Shown: positions 16,936 through 24,857 of the stretch, piece by piece | How the letters are laid out: each line of letters starts with the position of its first letter | How positions within the stretch are numbered: the first letter of the stretch is position 1 | Origin: Planctomycetota bacterium | GTDB lineage: Bacteria; Planctomycetota; UBA1135; GCA-002686595 | Direction of reading: 5' to 3' | NCBI GenBank assembly: GCA_020853575.1 | Contig: JADYYP010000002.1 | Coordinates: 75,983-139,982 of the forward strand | Length of the DNA stretch: 64,000 nt | The notes under the pieces: model-generated | Told to the model about the DNA's origin: nothing | The model's database searches: none | What the model saw: only the letters and a program-made list of their open reading frames with translations | Program-made: the position numbers and the translations under genes

Positions 16936-17715
16936 GGTGATGAACTCGCGCAGGGCGCGTGCGAGTGCCGCTGGGTTCTCGTGCGTCGTCATGTGACCCG
17001 CGTTGGCGATCTCGACCAAGCGTGCGCCGCGGATGGCGGTCGCGATGCCGCGCATCTCGGCCACCGACGAGATCGCGTCGTGCTCTCCGACGACCACCAG
17101 GGTCGGCACGTCCAATGAACCCAACAACGGAGTCGAATCGGGCCGGCGCGCCATCCCGTGCAACGCCGCGGCCAGCGCGTTCGGAGCAGCCACCTCCATC
17201 AGTCGTCGCACCGCGCTCACGACCTCGGGCCGCGCGGCCAGCGTGTGCGGCGCGAGCAGCTTGGGCAGCATGCCCTCGATCACCGGAGCAGCGCCTTCGA
17301 GCAGCGCGCGCGCCGCGAGCTTGGCTCGACCGGCTGCGCCTTCGGTCGTGTCGGCGATCGCGCGCGTGTTGCACAGCGCCAGGCCCCGGAGCCGTTCGCG
17401 ATGCGCGCGCAGGAAGGGCCAAGCGACGTATCCACCCATGGAGAAGCCCGCCAGCACCAACGGTTCGTCGACCCGCAGGTGGTCGAGCCATTCGGCCAGG
17501 TCCTCGGCGTGTTGCTCCATGGTCCAGACGTCGGGCGCGCTTTGAGCGGGCCACGCGCTGCGTCCGAAGCCGCGCAGGTCGGGCACCAGGCAACGCGCGA
17601 CGCTCGCGAGCTCGCGTGCGACCGCGTCCCACTGTTCGCCGTGGAACGGGAAACCGTGCACGAGCACGAGCGGTCGTCCGCTGCCGAACTCGCGGTGCTG
17701 GAGAGGCTTGAGCAT
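16924..17715 (-). CDS. Alpha/beta-fold hydrolase
   Basis: A 263-residue single-domain protein without a signal peptide. Family marks are the oxyanion segment LVLVHGFPFHGEQW, DLRGFGRSA, the nucleophile elbow AGFSMGGYVA (Ser), the acid region VVVGEHDAIS and the catalytic His in ANAGHMTTHENP. This is the layout of the esterase/haloperoxidase-like abhydrolase_1 family. The substrate is unknown. Its 3' end overlaps the small rmuC-linked gene on the opposite strand. Confidence 0.85.
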   Translation of the reverse strand: MLKPLQHREFGSGRPLVLVHGFPFHGEQWDAVARELASVARCLVPDLRGFGRSAWPAQSAPDVWTMEQHAEDLAEWLDHLRVDEPLVLAGFSMGGYVAWPFLRAHRERLRGLALCNTRAIADTTEGAAGRAKLAARALLEGAAPVIEGMLPKLLAPHTLAARPEVVSAVRRLMEVAAPNALAAALHGMARRPDSTPLLGSLDVPTLVVVGEHDAISSVAEMRGIATAIRGARLVEIANAGHMTTHENPAALARALREFITSLA

Positions 17716-17799
17716 GACGAGTGTCCTCGGAGGTTACGTCGTTCACCGTAGCACTCGCGGCGTGCGCCGTGCAGCGCTCGTGGTAGCTTGCGGCTCTCG

Positions 17800-18429
17800 A
17801 TGAGCGAGCACGCGCACAAACTCAAGGCACCCGATCCGGCCCGCGCCCACGGCGCTTGGGTGTACCTGGTGATCTCGATCCTCGCGGGAGTCCTCACCTC
17901 GGCGCGCTTCGACATGTCGACCGCGTTTTTCGCGGGGGTCGCGTTCCTGGGCGTGTTCGTGTGCGCGAGCTCGTTCGCCAACCCGGCGGCGCGCAAGTGG
18001 GGTCGCTTCGCCGTCGGCTGCGCGATCATCGTCGCCTGCGTGGTCGCCGGCATCGCCACCGGCGCGGACCCGATGTTCCTGGCTTACTCGGCCATCGCGG
18101 TCTTTCCCGCGGGCGCTTCGGCCTTCTTCGCGTTGCGCCACGGGTTCCAGTCCGGGCCCGCTCTGGCCTTCGCGGTCGTGGCCCTGGTCGTCGCGGCACC
18201 GGCCTCGGCCTGCGCCGGCGGAGCGCCTCACCACCTCGGACTGATCCTGCTCGGGCTGCTCGCGCCGTTCTTCGCGTGGCGCACGTGGTGCACGCGTCAA
18301 GCCCTGCGCTCGCGCAGCGGTTGGACGCGCAAGGAGCTCAAGTCGCTCGGCTGGCGCGAGGCCGCGCTGGCCTTCGGCTGGACGGCGCTGGCGCTCACGG
18401 TCGTGCACGTCGTCGGCGCACGACACTGA
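17800..18429 (+). CDS. YwiC-like polytopic membrane protein
   Basis: A 209-residue protein beginning MSEHAHKLK. The motif DPARAHGAWVYLVISIL followed by paired helices and the loop GWTRKELKSLGWREA matches the YwiC-like family, whose function is unknown. About six transmembrane helices are visible (residues 25-45, 47-65, 72-90, 95-115, 127-165, 180-205). The pattern TGADPMFLAYSAIAVFPAGA and the His pair in GGAPHHLGLILLGL may mark functional sites. It stands alone between two minus-strand genes. Confidence 0.6.
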   Translation: MSEHAHKLKAPDPARAHGAWVYLVISILAGVLTSARFDMSTAFFAGVAFLGVFVCASSFANPAARKWGRFAVGCAIIVACVVAGIATGADPMFLAYSAIAVFPAGASAFFALRHGFQSGPALAFAVVALVVAAPASACAGGAPHHLGLILLGLLAPFFAWRTWCTRQALRSRSGWTRKELKSLGWREAALAFGWTALALTVVHVVGARH

Positions 18430-18447
18430 GAGCGGCGACGCGCCCGA

Positions 18448-19677
18448 TCAGCGCGCGCCCTCGGACACGAGCACGCCCTCGATCACCGTCGCCGTGCAGT
18501 GCGTGGTGTACTCGAAGGGGTCACCGTCGTAGAGCGCCAGATCGCCATCTTTGCCGACTTCGAGGCTGCCGATACGCGCGTCGACGCCCAGGATGCGCGC
18601 CGCGTCGAGCGTGATCGCGCGCAGGGCCGCATCGGCTCCCAGGCCGTTCGCGGCGGCGATCGCGGCCTCGTAGAGCACCACGCGCGTCTTGGGAACGTAG
18701 CTCTCGTAGCCGCTCTGGAACGCGAAGCGCAGGCCGGCGTCGGCGAGCTTCTTGGGAGTGGCGCGGCTGGCGTTCTCGAGCTCGCCGCCGAAGCGCGCCA
18801 TCGGTGGATGCGCGATCACGCTCACGCCCGCGGCCTTGATCTCGTCGAGCACCACGTAGGCCTCGCTCGCGCCGTCGAGCACCAACGCGAAATCGAACTC
18901 CCTGGCGAGTCGCAACGCGGACGAGATGTCCTGGTGGCGCTGCGCGGTCACCAGCAACGGCACGCGGCGCTCGAGCACGTCGATCAGGGCTTCGTGGCGC
19001 AGGTTGCGCTCGGGCTTCTTCGCGGCGTCGTCGCCGGCCTCGCGCAACTTGCGCTGGTGCTCGCGCGCGGCGAGGAACGCCTCGCGCAACAACGCGACCT
19101 GCTTGCCCGCGGTGCCGGGGGACTTGCCCGGGCCTTCGGCGCGCGAATCGGCACCCAGCGTGGCGGCGATCATCGCGCAGGGCACGAACACGGACTCGTC
19201 GACAGTGTCTCCGCGCGTTTTGGCGATCAACGTCTGTCCGGAGATCAGCGCCAGCGGTCCGTGACCGGTGTGGATCGTCGTCACGCCGAAGCCGCGCAGC
19301 CACTCGATCAAACGCTCGCGCGCGTTGTAGGCGTCGATCGCGCGCAGCTCGGGTTGGATCGGAGCCGCGGGATCGTGCTGATCCTGGTCCTGCGGTTGAT
19401 TGAGGTAGCCCGCGAGCCCGACGACACTGTGGGCGTCGATCAAGCCGGGCGTCACGACCGCGGCCGCGAGCGTGCGCATCCCGCTCGGGATCTGCACCTC
19501 GCTCGCGCGACCGACGGCGGAGATCTTGCCGGAGCGCACGAGCACCACTCCGTTCTCGATCACCGCACCGGAGACGGTGTGCAGGCGTTGCGCGCGCACG
19601 GCGATGTCCTGCGCCACCAGCGCACCCGACAGCGCGAGGCCCACGCCCAGGCTCAGCAATCCACGGACGAGCTTCAT
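18448..19677 (-). CDS. Amidohydrolase-like secreted protein, metal ligands apparently lost
   Basis: A 409-residue protein with a signal peptide (MKLVRGLLSLGVGLALSGALVAQ) and the imidazolonepropionase-type amidohydrolase scaffold: beta-sandwich pieces at both ends and a TIM barrel between. It is clearly paralogous to the gene at 19677-20996. Where the paralogue has DTHSHVG this one has DAHSVVG; HHHTHRHDD becomes VTAQRHQD; LHHVSEAW becomes LDGASEAY; FHTDDW becomes FQSGYE. The expected metal-binding histidines are therefore replaced. It is probably a non-hydrolytic partner, or an enzyme of altered chemistry. It is translationally coupled to the intact paralogue (TGATG). Confidence 0.8.
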   Translation of the reverse strand: MKLVRGLLSLGVGLALSGALVAQDIAVRAQRLHTVSGAVIENGVVLVRSGKISAVGRASEVQIPSGMRTLAAAVVTPGLIDAHSVVGLAGYLNQPQDQDQHDPAAPIQPELRAIDAYNARERLIEWLRGFGVTTIHTGHGPLALISGQTLIAKTRGDTVDESVFVPCAMIAATLGADSRAEGPGKSPGTAGKQVALLREAFLAAREHQRKLREAGDDAAKKPERNLRHEALIDVLERRVPLLVTAQRHQDISSALRLAREFDFALVLDGASEAYVVLDEIKAAGVSVIAHPPMARFGGELENASRATPKKLADAGLRFAFQSGYESYVPKTRVVLYEAAIAAANGLGADAALRAITLDAARILGVDARIGSLEVGKDGDLALYDGDPFEYTTHCTATVIEGVLVSEGAR

Positions 19678-20996
19678 CAGCGCACCTCCCGATCACCCAA
19701 GCAGCACAGGCCGCCGACGCGATCTTGTCCAGCGCCCCAACCGCCGTCCGCCCACAACCGGTCCTTCTCGTTGGCGCGATCGAAGACCTTCTCGCCCGCG
19801 ACCCAAGTCGCCTCGACGTGCGTCCACACCGACAGCGGGTCGCCCGAGAGCACGATGAAATCCGCGTCCTTGCCGCGCTCGAGCGTGCCGATCTTGTCGG
19901 ACAAGTCGAGCATGCGCGCGGGGTTGACGGTCAGCGCCGCGAGGGCCGTGTCGCGCGACAGACCCGCGCGCACCGCCAGCGCCGCGCTGCGCAGGAACAA
20001 GCGCGAGTCCGTGATCCAATCGTCGGTGTGGAAGGCCACCAAGCTGGCCGCTCCGCGCTTCTCGAGCTCGGCCGCGGAGCGCGCGTCGAAGTCCATGGCC
20101 TCGAGCTTGCCGCCCGGAGTGTCGATCACGATCAGCGAGCAGGGCACCTGCTCGGAGGCGATCTCGTCGGCGACTTTCCAGGCCTCGCTCACGTGGTGCA
20201 GCACGACTCGGAAGCCGAACTCGTTCGACAGCCGCAGCACCGTCAGGATGTCGTCGTGGCGATGCGTGTGGTGGTGCACGACGCGCTTGCCGGAGAGCAC
20301 TTCGAGCAACCCCTCGAGCGCCAGGTCGCGCGGCGGCAGCTTGCTCGCGTCACCCGCGGCGGCTTCGAGCTTGCGCTGGTACTCCTGGGCCGCGACGAAC
20401 GACTCGCGCACCAGTGCCGCCGACTTGCCGCGCGTGCCCGGGAACGGCGGATCTTGTTGGCTGTTCGTGCCGTTGGCCATCTTCATTCCGCCCATCGGCG
20501 CACCGTCGACGAAGCGGTAGCACATCTGCTCGATGTCGCCGACGTCGCGGTTCTTGACGTAGATCGTCTGACCGCTCATCAGGTGGCCACTGCCGCTCAT
20601 GATGTTGAGCGTGGTGATGCCGCCCGCCTGCGCGCGCTGCAATCCAGCGTCGCGGCAGTCGACGGCGTCGAGCATGCGCACGCCCGGTTGGATCGGAGCG
20701 CTGCCGTCCGCGCCCCAACCTCCCCCGACGTGGCTGTGCGTGTCGACCAGCCCCGGCATCAGCACCTTGCCCTTGACGTCGATCACGACTGCATCGACCG
20801 GAAGCGCGACGCTGGCGCGAGCTCCCACGGCCTCGATGCGACCGCGCTGCACGACCAGCACGCCGTCCTCGATCGGCGCGCTCGCGATCGGCAGCACGCG
20901 CGCTCCCACGAACGCGAGCGGCTTGTCCTGCGCCTTGGATGTCGGGGTGGAGAGCGAGAGCGCTACGACGAGGAGAGGCAGGGAAGCTCGGTTCAT
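19677..20996 (-). CDS. Secreted metal-dependent amidohydrolase
   Basis: The 439-residue product starts at the ATG at 20996 (MNRASLPLLVVALSLS, signal peptide ending near SKAQ). The active-site histidines of the amidohydrolase superfamily are present: LVDTHSHVGG (H-x-H), the His cluster HHHTHRHDDI, LHHVSEAW and the acidic FHTDDW. C-terminal NPARMLDLSDKIGTLERGKDAD and VLSGDPL are the usual closing blocks. This class cleaves cyclic amides or dipeptides, sometimes exported; the substrate is unknown. The downstream gene is a degenerate copy, coupled by a one-base stop/start overlap. Confidence 0.87.
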   Translation of the reverse strand: MNRASLPLLVVALSLSTPTSKAQDKPLAFVGARVLPIASAPIEDGVLVVQRGRIEAVGARASVALPVDAVVIDVKGKVLMPGLVDTHSHVGGGWGADGSAPIQPGVRMLDAVDCRDAGLQRAQAGGITTLNIMSGSGHLMSGQTIYVKNRDVGDIEQMCYRFVDGAPMGGMKMANGTNSQQDPPFPGTRGKSAALVRESFVAAQEYQRKLEAAAGDASKLPPRDLALEGLLEVLSGKRVVHHHTHRHDDILTVLRLSNEFGFRVVLHHVSEAWKVADEIASEQVPCSLIVIDTPGGKLEAMDFDARSAAELEKRGAASLVAFHTDDWITDSRLFLRSAALAVRAGLSRDTALAALTVNPARMLDLSDKIGTLERGKDADFIVLSGDPLSVWTHVEATWVAGEKVFDRANEKDRLWADGGWGAGQDRVGGLCCLGDREVR

Positions 20997-21089
20997 GTTG
21001 GATGCGACCACGGTACGGTGCGCTTTCGATTTCGCCAGAGCGCTCGAACCGTCGCGCGCGATCCGCCGCCCGCCGAAACGACCGGCCCG

Positions 21090-22226
21090 TCAGCTCGCGC
21101 CACCCGCGGAGATCAACTGGTCGAGCTCGCGCTTCAGCGCGGCCAGGATGTCGTCGTAGGAAAAGGCGCCGACGTCGGCCGGGCCGCGCTTGAGGTTGAC
21201 GAAGTTGGGGCCGCACCACAGACCCAAGTCGGCGTCATCGGTTTCGCCCGGTCCGTTGACGCGGCAGCCCATCACCGCGATCGTCAAGTCGTGCTCCTTG
21301 GCGTAAGCGGTCATCTGCTTGACCTGCGCGGCGAGCTCGACGAAGCGGTTGTTCTCGACGCGCGAGCACGACGGACAGGCGATGATGTTGAGCCCGTCGA
21401 AGAAATTCGGCGGCACCGAGCGGAAGCGTCCCGCGGCGATGTCGTCGAGCAGCTCGCGGCCGACCTTGATCTCCATTCCCTTGTCGTCGAAGGGCACGGT
21501 CAGCGAGACCCGCAGCGTGTCGCCCAGTCCGCGCGAGAGCAGCTGCTCGAACGCGATGCGCGTCTTGATGATGCCCTCGGGCGGCATGCCGGCCTCGGTC
21601 ACGCCCAAGTGCAACGGCACGTCGGGCCGGCGCTCGGCGAAGCGCACGTTGGCCTGGACCACTAGGCGTGGATCGCTGTCCTTGATCGACACCACGTAGT
21701 CACGGAAGCCGAGCGCGTCGACCAGCGCGCAGTGGTCGACGGCGCAGGCCACGATGGCCGACACGTGGTCCTCGGGAAAGCGCGCGTCGTATTCGGGCGC
21801 GATCGAGCCGGCGTTGATGCCGATGCGCAGCGCGCAGGCGTGGCGCTTGGCGACGTCGACCAAGAACGCGACCTTGTCCTCGATCGGCTTGTCCTTTTCG
21901 TGGTGGTGGAGGTGGCCCGGGTTGTAGCGGATCTTGTCGACGTAGGGCGCGACCTTGGCCGCGAGGCGATAGTTCTCCTGGAGGTCGACCGACAGCAGGC
22001 TCGCGGTCTGCGCGCGGATCTGCGCCAGCGCGTCGACGTCGGCTTGGCTGTCGACGGCGATGCGGATCAGATCGGCGCCGGCGTCGGCGAGGATGCGCAC
22101 TTGGCGCAGCGTGGCCGGGATGTCGCGCGTCTGCGTCGCGGCCATCGATTGGACCGCGATCGGGGCCGAGCCGCCGATCGCGAGGTGCTTGACGTGGATC
22201 GTTCGAGTCTTGCGCGGAGGGAGCAT
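21090..22226 (-). CDS. ispG: 4-hydroxy-3-methylbut-2-en-1-yl diphosphate synthase
   Basis: The 378-residue product starts at the ATG at 22226 (MLPPRKTRT); a second ATG at 22247 is possible. The TIM barrel holds [23 protein letters not shown] and RYNPGHL. The C-terminal [4Fe-4S] site has Cys284 and Cys287 (CPSCSR), Cys321 and Glu328 ([10 protein letters not shown]). IspG catalyses the penultimate step of the MEP isoprenoid pathway, using ferredoxin or flavodoxin electrons. The length matches the short bacterial class; there is no large insertion as in Chlamydiae and plants. Confidence 0.94.
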   Translation of the reverse strand: MLPPRKTRTIHVKHLAIGGSAPIAVQSMAATQTRDIPATLRQVRILADAGADLIRIAVDSQADVDALAQIRAQTASLLSVDLQENYRLAAKVAPYVDKIRYNPGHLHHHEKDKPIEDKVAFLVDVAKRHACALRIGINAGSIAPEYDARFPEDHVSAIVACAVDHCALVDALGFRDYVVSIKDSDPRLVVQANVRFAERRPDVPLHLGVTEAGMPPEGIIKTRIAFEQLLSRGLGDTLRVSLTVPFDDKGMEIKVGRELLDDIAAGRFRSVPPNFFDGLNIIACPSCSRVENNRFVELAAQVKQMTAYAKEHDLTIAVMGCRVNGPGETDDADLGLWCGPNFVNLKRGPADVGAFSYDDILAALKRELDQLISAGGAS

Positions 22227-22309
22227 GCGATGGCGTGGGGCGCACATGGTAGTGCGCGCGCCCCGCGCTCGAGCCTTGCCGCAAGATGTTGGGGGCGCTC
22301 CACGGGCCA

Positions 22310-22540
22310 CTACAAGCGGCGGATGGCCCGCGGAAATGGCCCGAACGCGCGCGGAATCACTTCCGGAATTTTGCCCCCGCCGCGCGCAGGCCCTGCGGAG
22401 TCCAGGCGGGGAGAAGAAGTCCCTCGGGTTCGTTTTGACCCCGGCCGTTGATCCCCTCGCTGGCCGGAGCGGTCGTATTCCCCTCGTCCCAGGGCTGTCT
22501 TCCCTAGCAACCCCGCCTTCGGGTGGGGTTGCTGTCTTTG
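22310..22540 (+). ncRNA. Probable structured non-coding RNA ending at an intrinsic terminator
   Basis: This gene-free stretch has layered pairings on the plus strand: GCGCGCGG (22347-22354) with CCGCGCGC (22380-22387); a GCCCTG arm near 22390 with CAGGGC near 22492; a GGGGA arm with TCCCC; GGGT/ACCC around a U-rich loop; and CCGGCC/GGCCGG around TTGATCCCCTCG. It closes with a UUCG-capped terminator at 22507-22540. No plus-strand gene precedes that terminator, so the RNA itself is the likely product. It could be a 6S-like RNA, an sRNA, or a leader of the oxidoreductase gene 84 bases further on. No Rfam family was recognised by eye. Confidence 0.4.
22507..22540 (+). terminator. Intrinsic terminator with cUUCGg tetraloop
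   Basis: AGCAACCCC (22507-22515) pairs with GGGGTTGCT (22526-22534). Inside, GCC pairs with GGT and the loop is UUCG closed by C-G, the most stable tetraloop class. GTCTTT follows. This is the strongest terminator on the plus strand in the first 45 kb, and it ends no annotated protein gene. Confidence 0.8.
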
Positions 22541-22623
22541 GTGCGGACCTCGCCCGGCCACGGGCTGTTGGCTGTTCGGCCGAGCCCGGGCGGGCGCCAT
22601 GATGGCGGCCGGAGCTCACAACG

Positions 22624-23889
22624 ATGCGCGTGCGGACCTTGATCGTCGGTGGCGGGGTGATGGGGACGGCCATCGCGGCGGCGGTGGCGCGCGGCGGCGA
22701 TCCGCTCGAGGAGCCGGTGTTGCTGCTCGAGCGGCGCGCCCTGGGGGCCGGGTCGAGCGGGCGCTCGGGCGCGATCCTGCGGCAGTTCTACAGCGACCGG
22801 CCCTTGATCGGCATGGCGCGCGACAGCTTGCGCAGCTATGCCTCGTTCGAGTTCTCGACCGGGCGCGCGATCGGATTCACGCGCTGCGGTGTGCTGACCT
22901 TGGCGAGCCCGCGTTCGAAGGCCGCTTTCGAGCTCCTGCTGCGCAATGTCGAATCGATGCGCGACTGCGGCGTCGAGGTCGAGCTCGTGGACTCGGACAG
23001 GCTGCGCGAGCTCGTCCCTGGAATCGAGGTCGCGAGCGACACGCGCGCCGCGTGGGAGCCCAAGAGCGGGTTCGTCGATCCGCAGCGCACGCTCGAGGCC
23101 TTCGCCGCGACGGCTCGCTCCCTGGGCGCGACGGTGCGCTGCGGCGTCGAGGTCACCGGGCTCCAAGTCCGCGCCGGGCGAGTCACTTCGGTCGAGACCA
23201 GCGATGGCCCGGTCGACGCGCAACGCGTCGTGGTCGCCGCCGGTCCTTGGACGCGGGCGTTGCTCGCGCGCGCAGGCATCGAGTTGCCGTTGCGCGCGAT
23301 TCGGCCCGAGCAGCACTTCGTCGCCATGCCTCCGGCGCGTGACGTGCACGCGCTCGGCGGGCTCTCCGGCGCACCCGACGCCGATTTCGACGCGCGCTTC
23401 GCACGCGCTGGCGAGCCGGCGCCGGCGCACCCAGTGCTGCTCGATCTCGAGCACGGGTACTACACGCGCTGCGAGCCGCGCCTGGAGCGCACACGCGTCG
23501 GCGCGCTCGACTACGCGCGCGACGCCACGCTCGCCGACCCCGACGCTCTCGACGAGCGGGTTTCCGCGGAGTTTTCGCGTTGGTCTCGCGAAGTGCTCGA
23601 GCGTCGCTTGCCCGTGTACCGCGGCGAGCCCGACCGCGGCGCGCAGGCCGCTTGGTACACGCTCACACCCGACGCGCAGGCGCTGATCGGACGCGTTCCG
23701 GGGCTCGACAACGTGTACGTCGTCGCGGGCTTCTCGGGCCACGGCTTCAAGCTCGCGCCCTCGGTCGGCGAGGGCGTGGCGCAGATGCTCGCCGGCGCGC
23801 CGATCGGTGCCTTCGAGCCCGAGGTCTTCGCGCCCGAGCGCTTCGCGTCGCGCGGCGGCGCCGTGTGGAGCGGTGCCTTCGGCCTGTGA
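22624..23889 (+). CDS. FAD-dependent oxidoreductase (DAO family, sarcosine/glycine oxidase-like)
   Basis: A 421-residue flavoenzyme with an N-terminal Rossmann motif [14 protein letters not shown] (G-x-G-x-x-G variant), [23 protein letters not shown] as the second FAD block, [13 protein letters not shown], and a C-terminal [21 protein letters not shown] block. These are marks of DAO-fold amine oxidases and dehydrogenases such as sarcosine oxidase beta subunit or dimethylglycine-type enzymes. The substrate is unknown; there is no folate-binding partner nearby. The structured RNA and terminator just upstream might regulate it. Confidence 0.83.
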   Translation: MRVRTLIVGGGVMGTAIAAAVARGGDPLEEPVLLLERRALGAGSSGRSGAILRQFYSDRPLIGMARDSLRSYASFEFSTGRAIGFTRCGVLTLASPRSKAAFELLLRNVESMRDCGVEVELVDSDRLRELVPGIEVASDTRAAWEPKSGFVDPQRTLEAFAATARSLGATVRCGVEVTGLQVRAGRVTSVETSDGPVDAQRVVVAAGPWTRALLARAGIELPLRAIRPEQHFVAMPPARDVHALGGLSGAPDADFDARFARAGEPAPAHPVLLDLEHGYYTRCEPRLERTRVGALDYARDATLADPDALDERVSAEFSRWSREVLERRLPVYRGEPDRGAQAAWYTLTPDAQALIGRVPGLDNVYVVAGFSGHGFKLAPSVGEGVAQMLAGAPIGAFEPEVFAPERFASRGGAVWSGAFGL

Positions 23890-23910
23890 GCGCGCGGGCC
23901 GCGCTCGCCG

Positions 23911-24660
23911 TCACTCCTTCTCGACGTAGCTCTGGTGCAGTTGCACCGGCGGCGCCTGGCGACGGCGCATGCCCATGTTGAGCACCTCGACGAACAACGA
24001 GAACGCCATCGCCGAGTAGATGTAGCCCTTGCTGATGTGCTGGCCGAGGCCGTCGGCCATGAGCACCACGCCGATCAGCAGCAGGAACGAGAGCGCGAGC
24101 ACCTTCATCGTCGGGTGGCGCTCGATGAACTCGCTGATCCAGTTGGCGAAGACCAACATCACGCCCACCGACGCCACCACGGCCGCGATCATGATCTCGA
24201 TGTGCTTGGCCATGCCGACCGCGGTGATCACCGAGTCGAGCGAGAACACCATGTCCAGCAGCAGGATCTGCACCAGGATCGCGCCGTAGCTCGCGACCTT
24301 CGCCTCCCCGTGCCCGTGCGCGCCGCCCTCGAGCTTGTCGTGGATCTCCCAGGTCGCCTTGCCCACCAGGAACAGTCCTCCGACGAGCAGGATCAGGTCG
24401 CGCCCCGAAAGGTCGTGACCGAAGGGCGAGAACAGCACCTTGGTCAGTCCCATGACCCAGGTGATGGCGAGCAACAGCAGCACGCGCATGCCCATCGCCA
24501 ACAACAGCCCGATGCGCCGCGCGGAACTCTGGCGCTCCTTGGGCAGCTTCCCGGTCAGGATCGAGATGAACACGATGTTGTCGATCCCGAGCACGATCTC
24601 GAGACCGGCGAGCGTCAGGAATGCGATCCAGGTTTCGGATGAGGACAGCAGTTCGAGCAT
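23911..24660 (-). CDS. TerC family integral membrane protein
   Basis: A 249-residue protein starting at the ATG at 24660 (MLELLSSSETW). Seven hydrophobic helices are visible. The family signature of paired acidic helices is present: GLEIVLGIDNIVFISIL in helix 1 and LLDMVFSLDSVITAVGM in helix 5. A His-rich loop (GGAHGHGEAK) lies between. TerC/Alx proteins export manganese or calcium and assist metalation of exported proteins; older annotations call them tellurium resistance proteins. It is divergent from the hybrid kinase, with 197 bases between starts. Confidence 0.88.
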   Translation of the reverse strand: MLELLSSSETWIAFLTLAGLEIVLGIDNIVFISILTGKLPKERQSSARRIGLLLAMGMRVLLLLAITWVMGLTKVLFSPFGHDLSGRDLILLVGGLFLVGKATWEIHDKLEGGAHGHGEAKVASYGAILVQILLLDMVFSLDSVITAVGMAKHIEIMIAAVVASVGVMLVFANWISEFIERHPTMKVLALSFLLLIGVVLMADGLGQHISKGYIYSAMAFSLFVEVLNMGMRRRQAPPVQLHQSYVEKE

Positions 24661-24857
24661 GGTGGTGAGTGGGGGACGGGCGCGGGATGGTAACCAGCGG
24701 GCGGCGCGTCTACTTCGGTCGAGTCCGCGCTGTTCGTGCATGCGGCGGAATTCGCGGCGCATTGCGCGCTTGCGCGCATCGACACGACATTGCCTGGCCG
24801 TGCTTTACTCGGGCCTCGAGCCGCAGTAATCCCAGGACCCAGGAGCTCGGTTTCCTC

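Noticed and set aside
22310..22540. Glycine riboswitch, SRP RNA, tmRNA or RNase P RNA
   Set aside because: None of their conserved core sequences could be found; only the general claim of a structured RNA is kept.
24669..24857. A longer N-terminus for the hybrid kinase
   Set aside because: The 63 extra residues are Arg/Cys-rich with no domain, and they fill the promoter region shared with the divergent terC gene.
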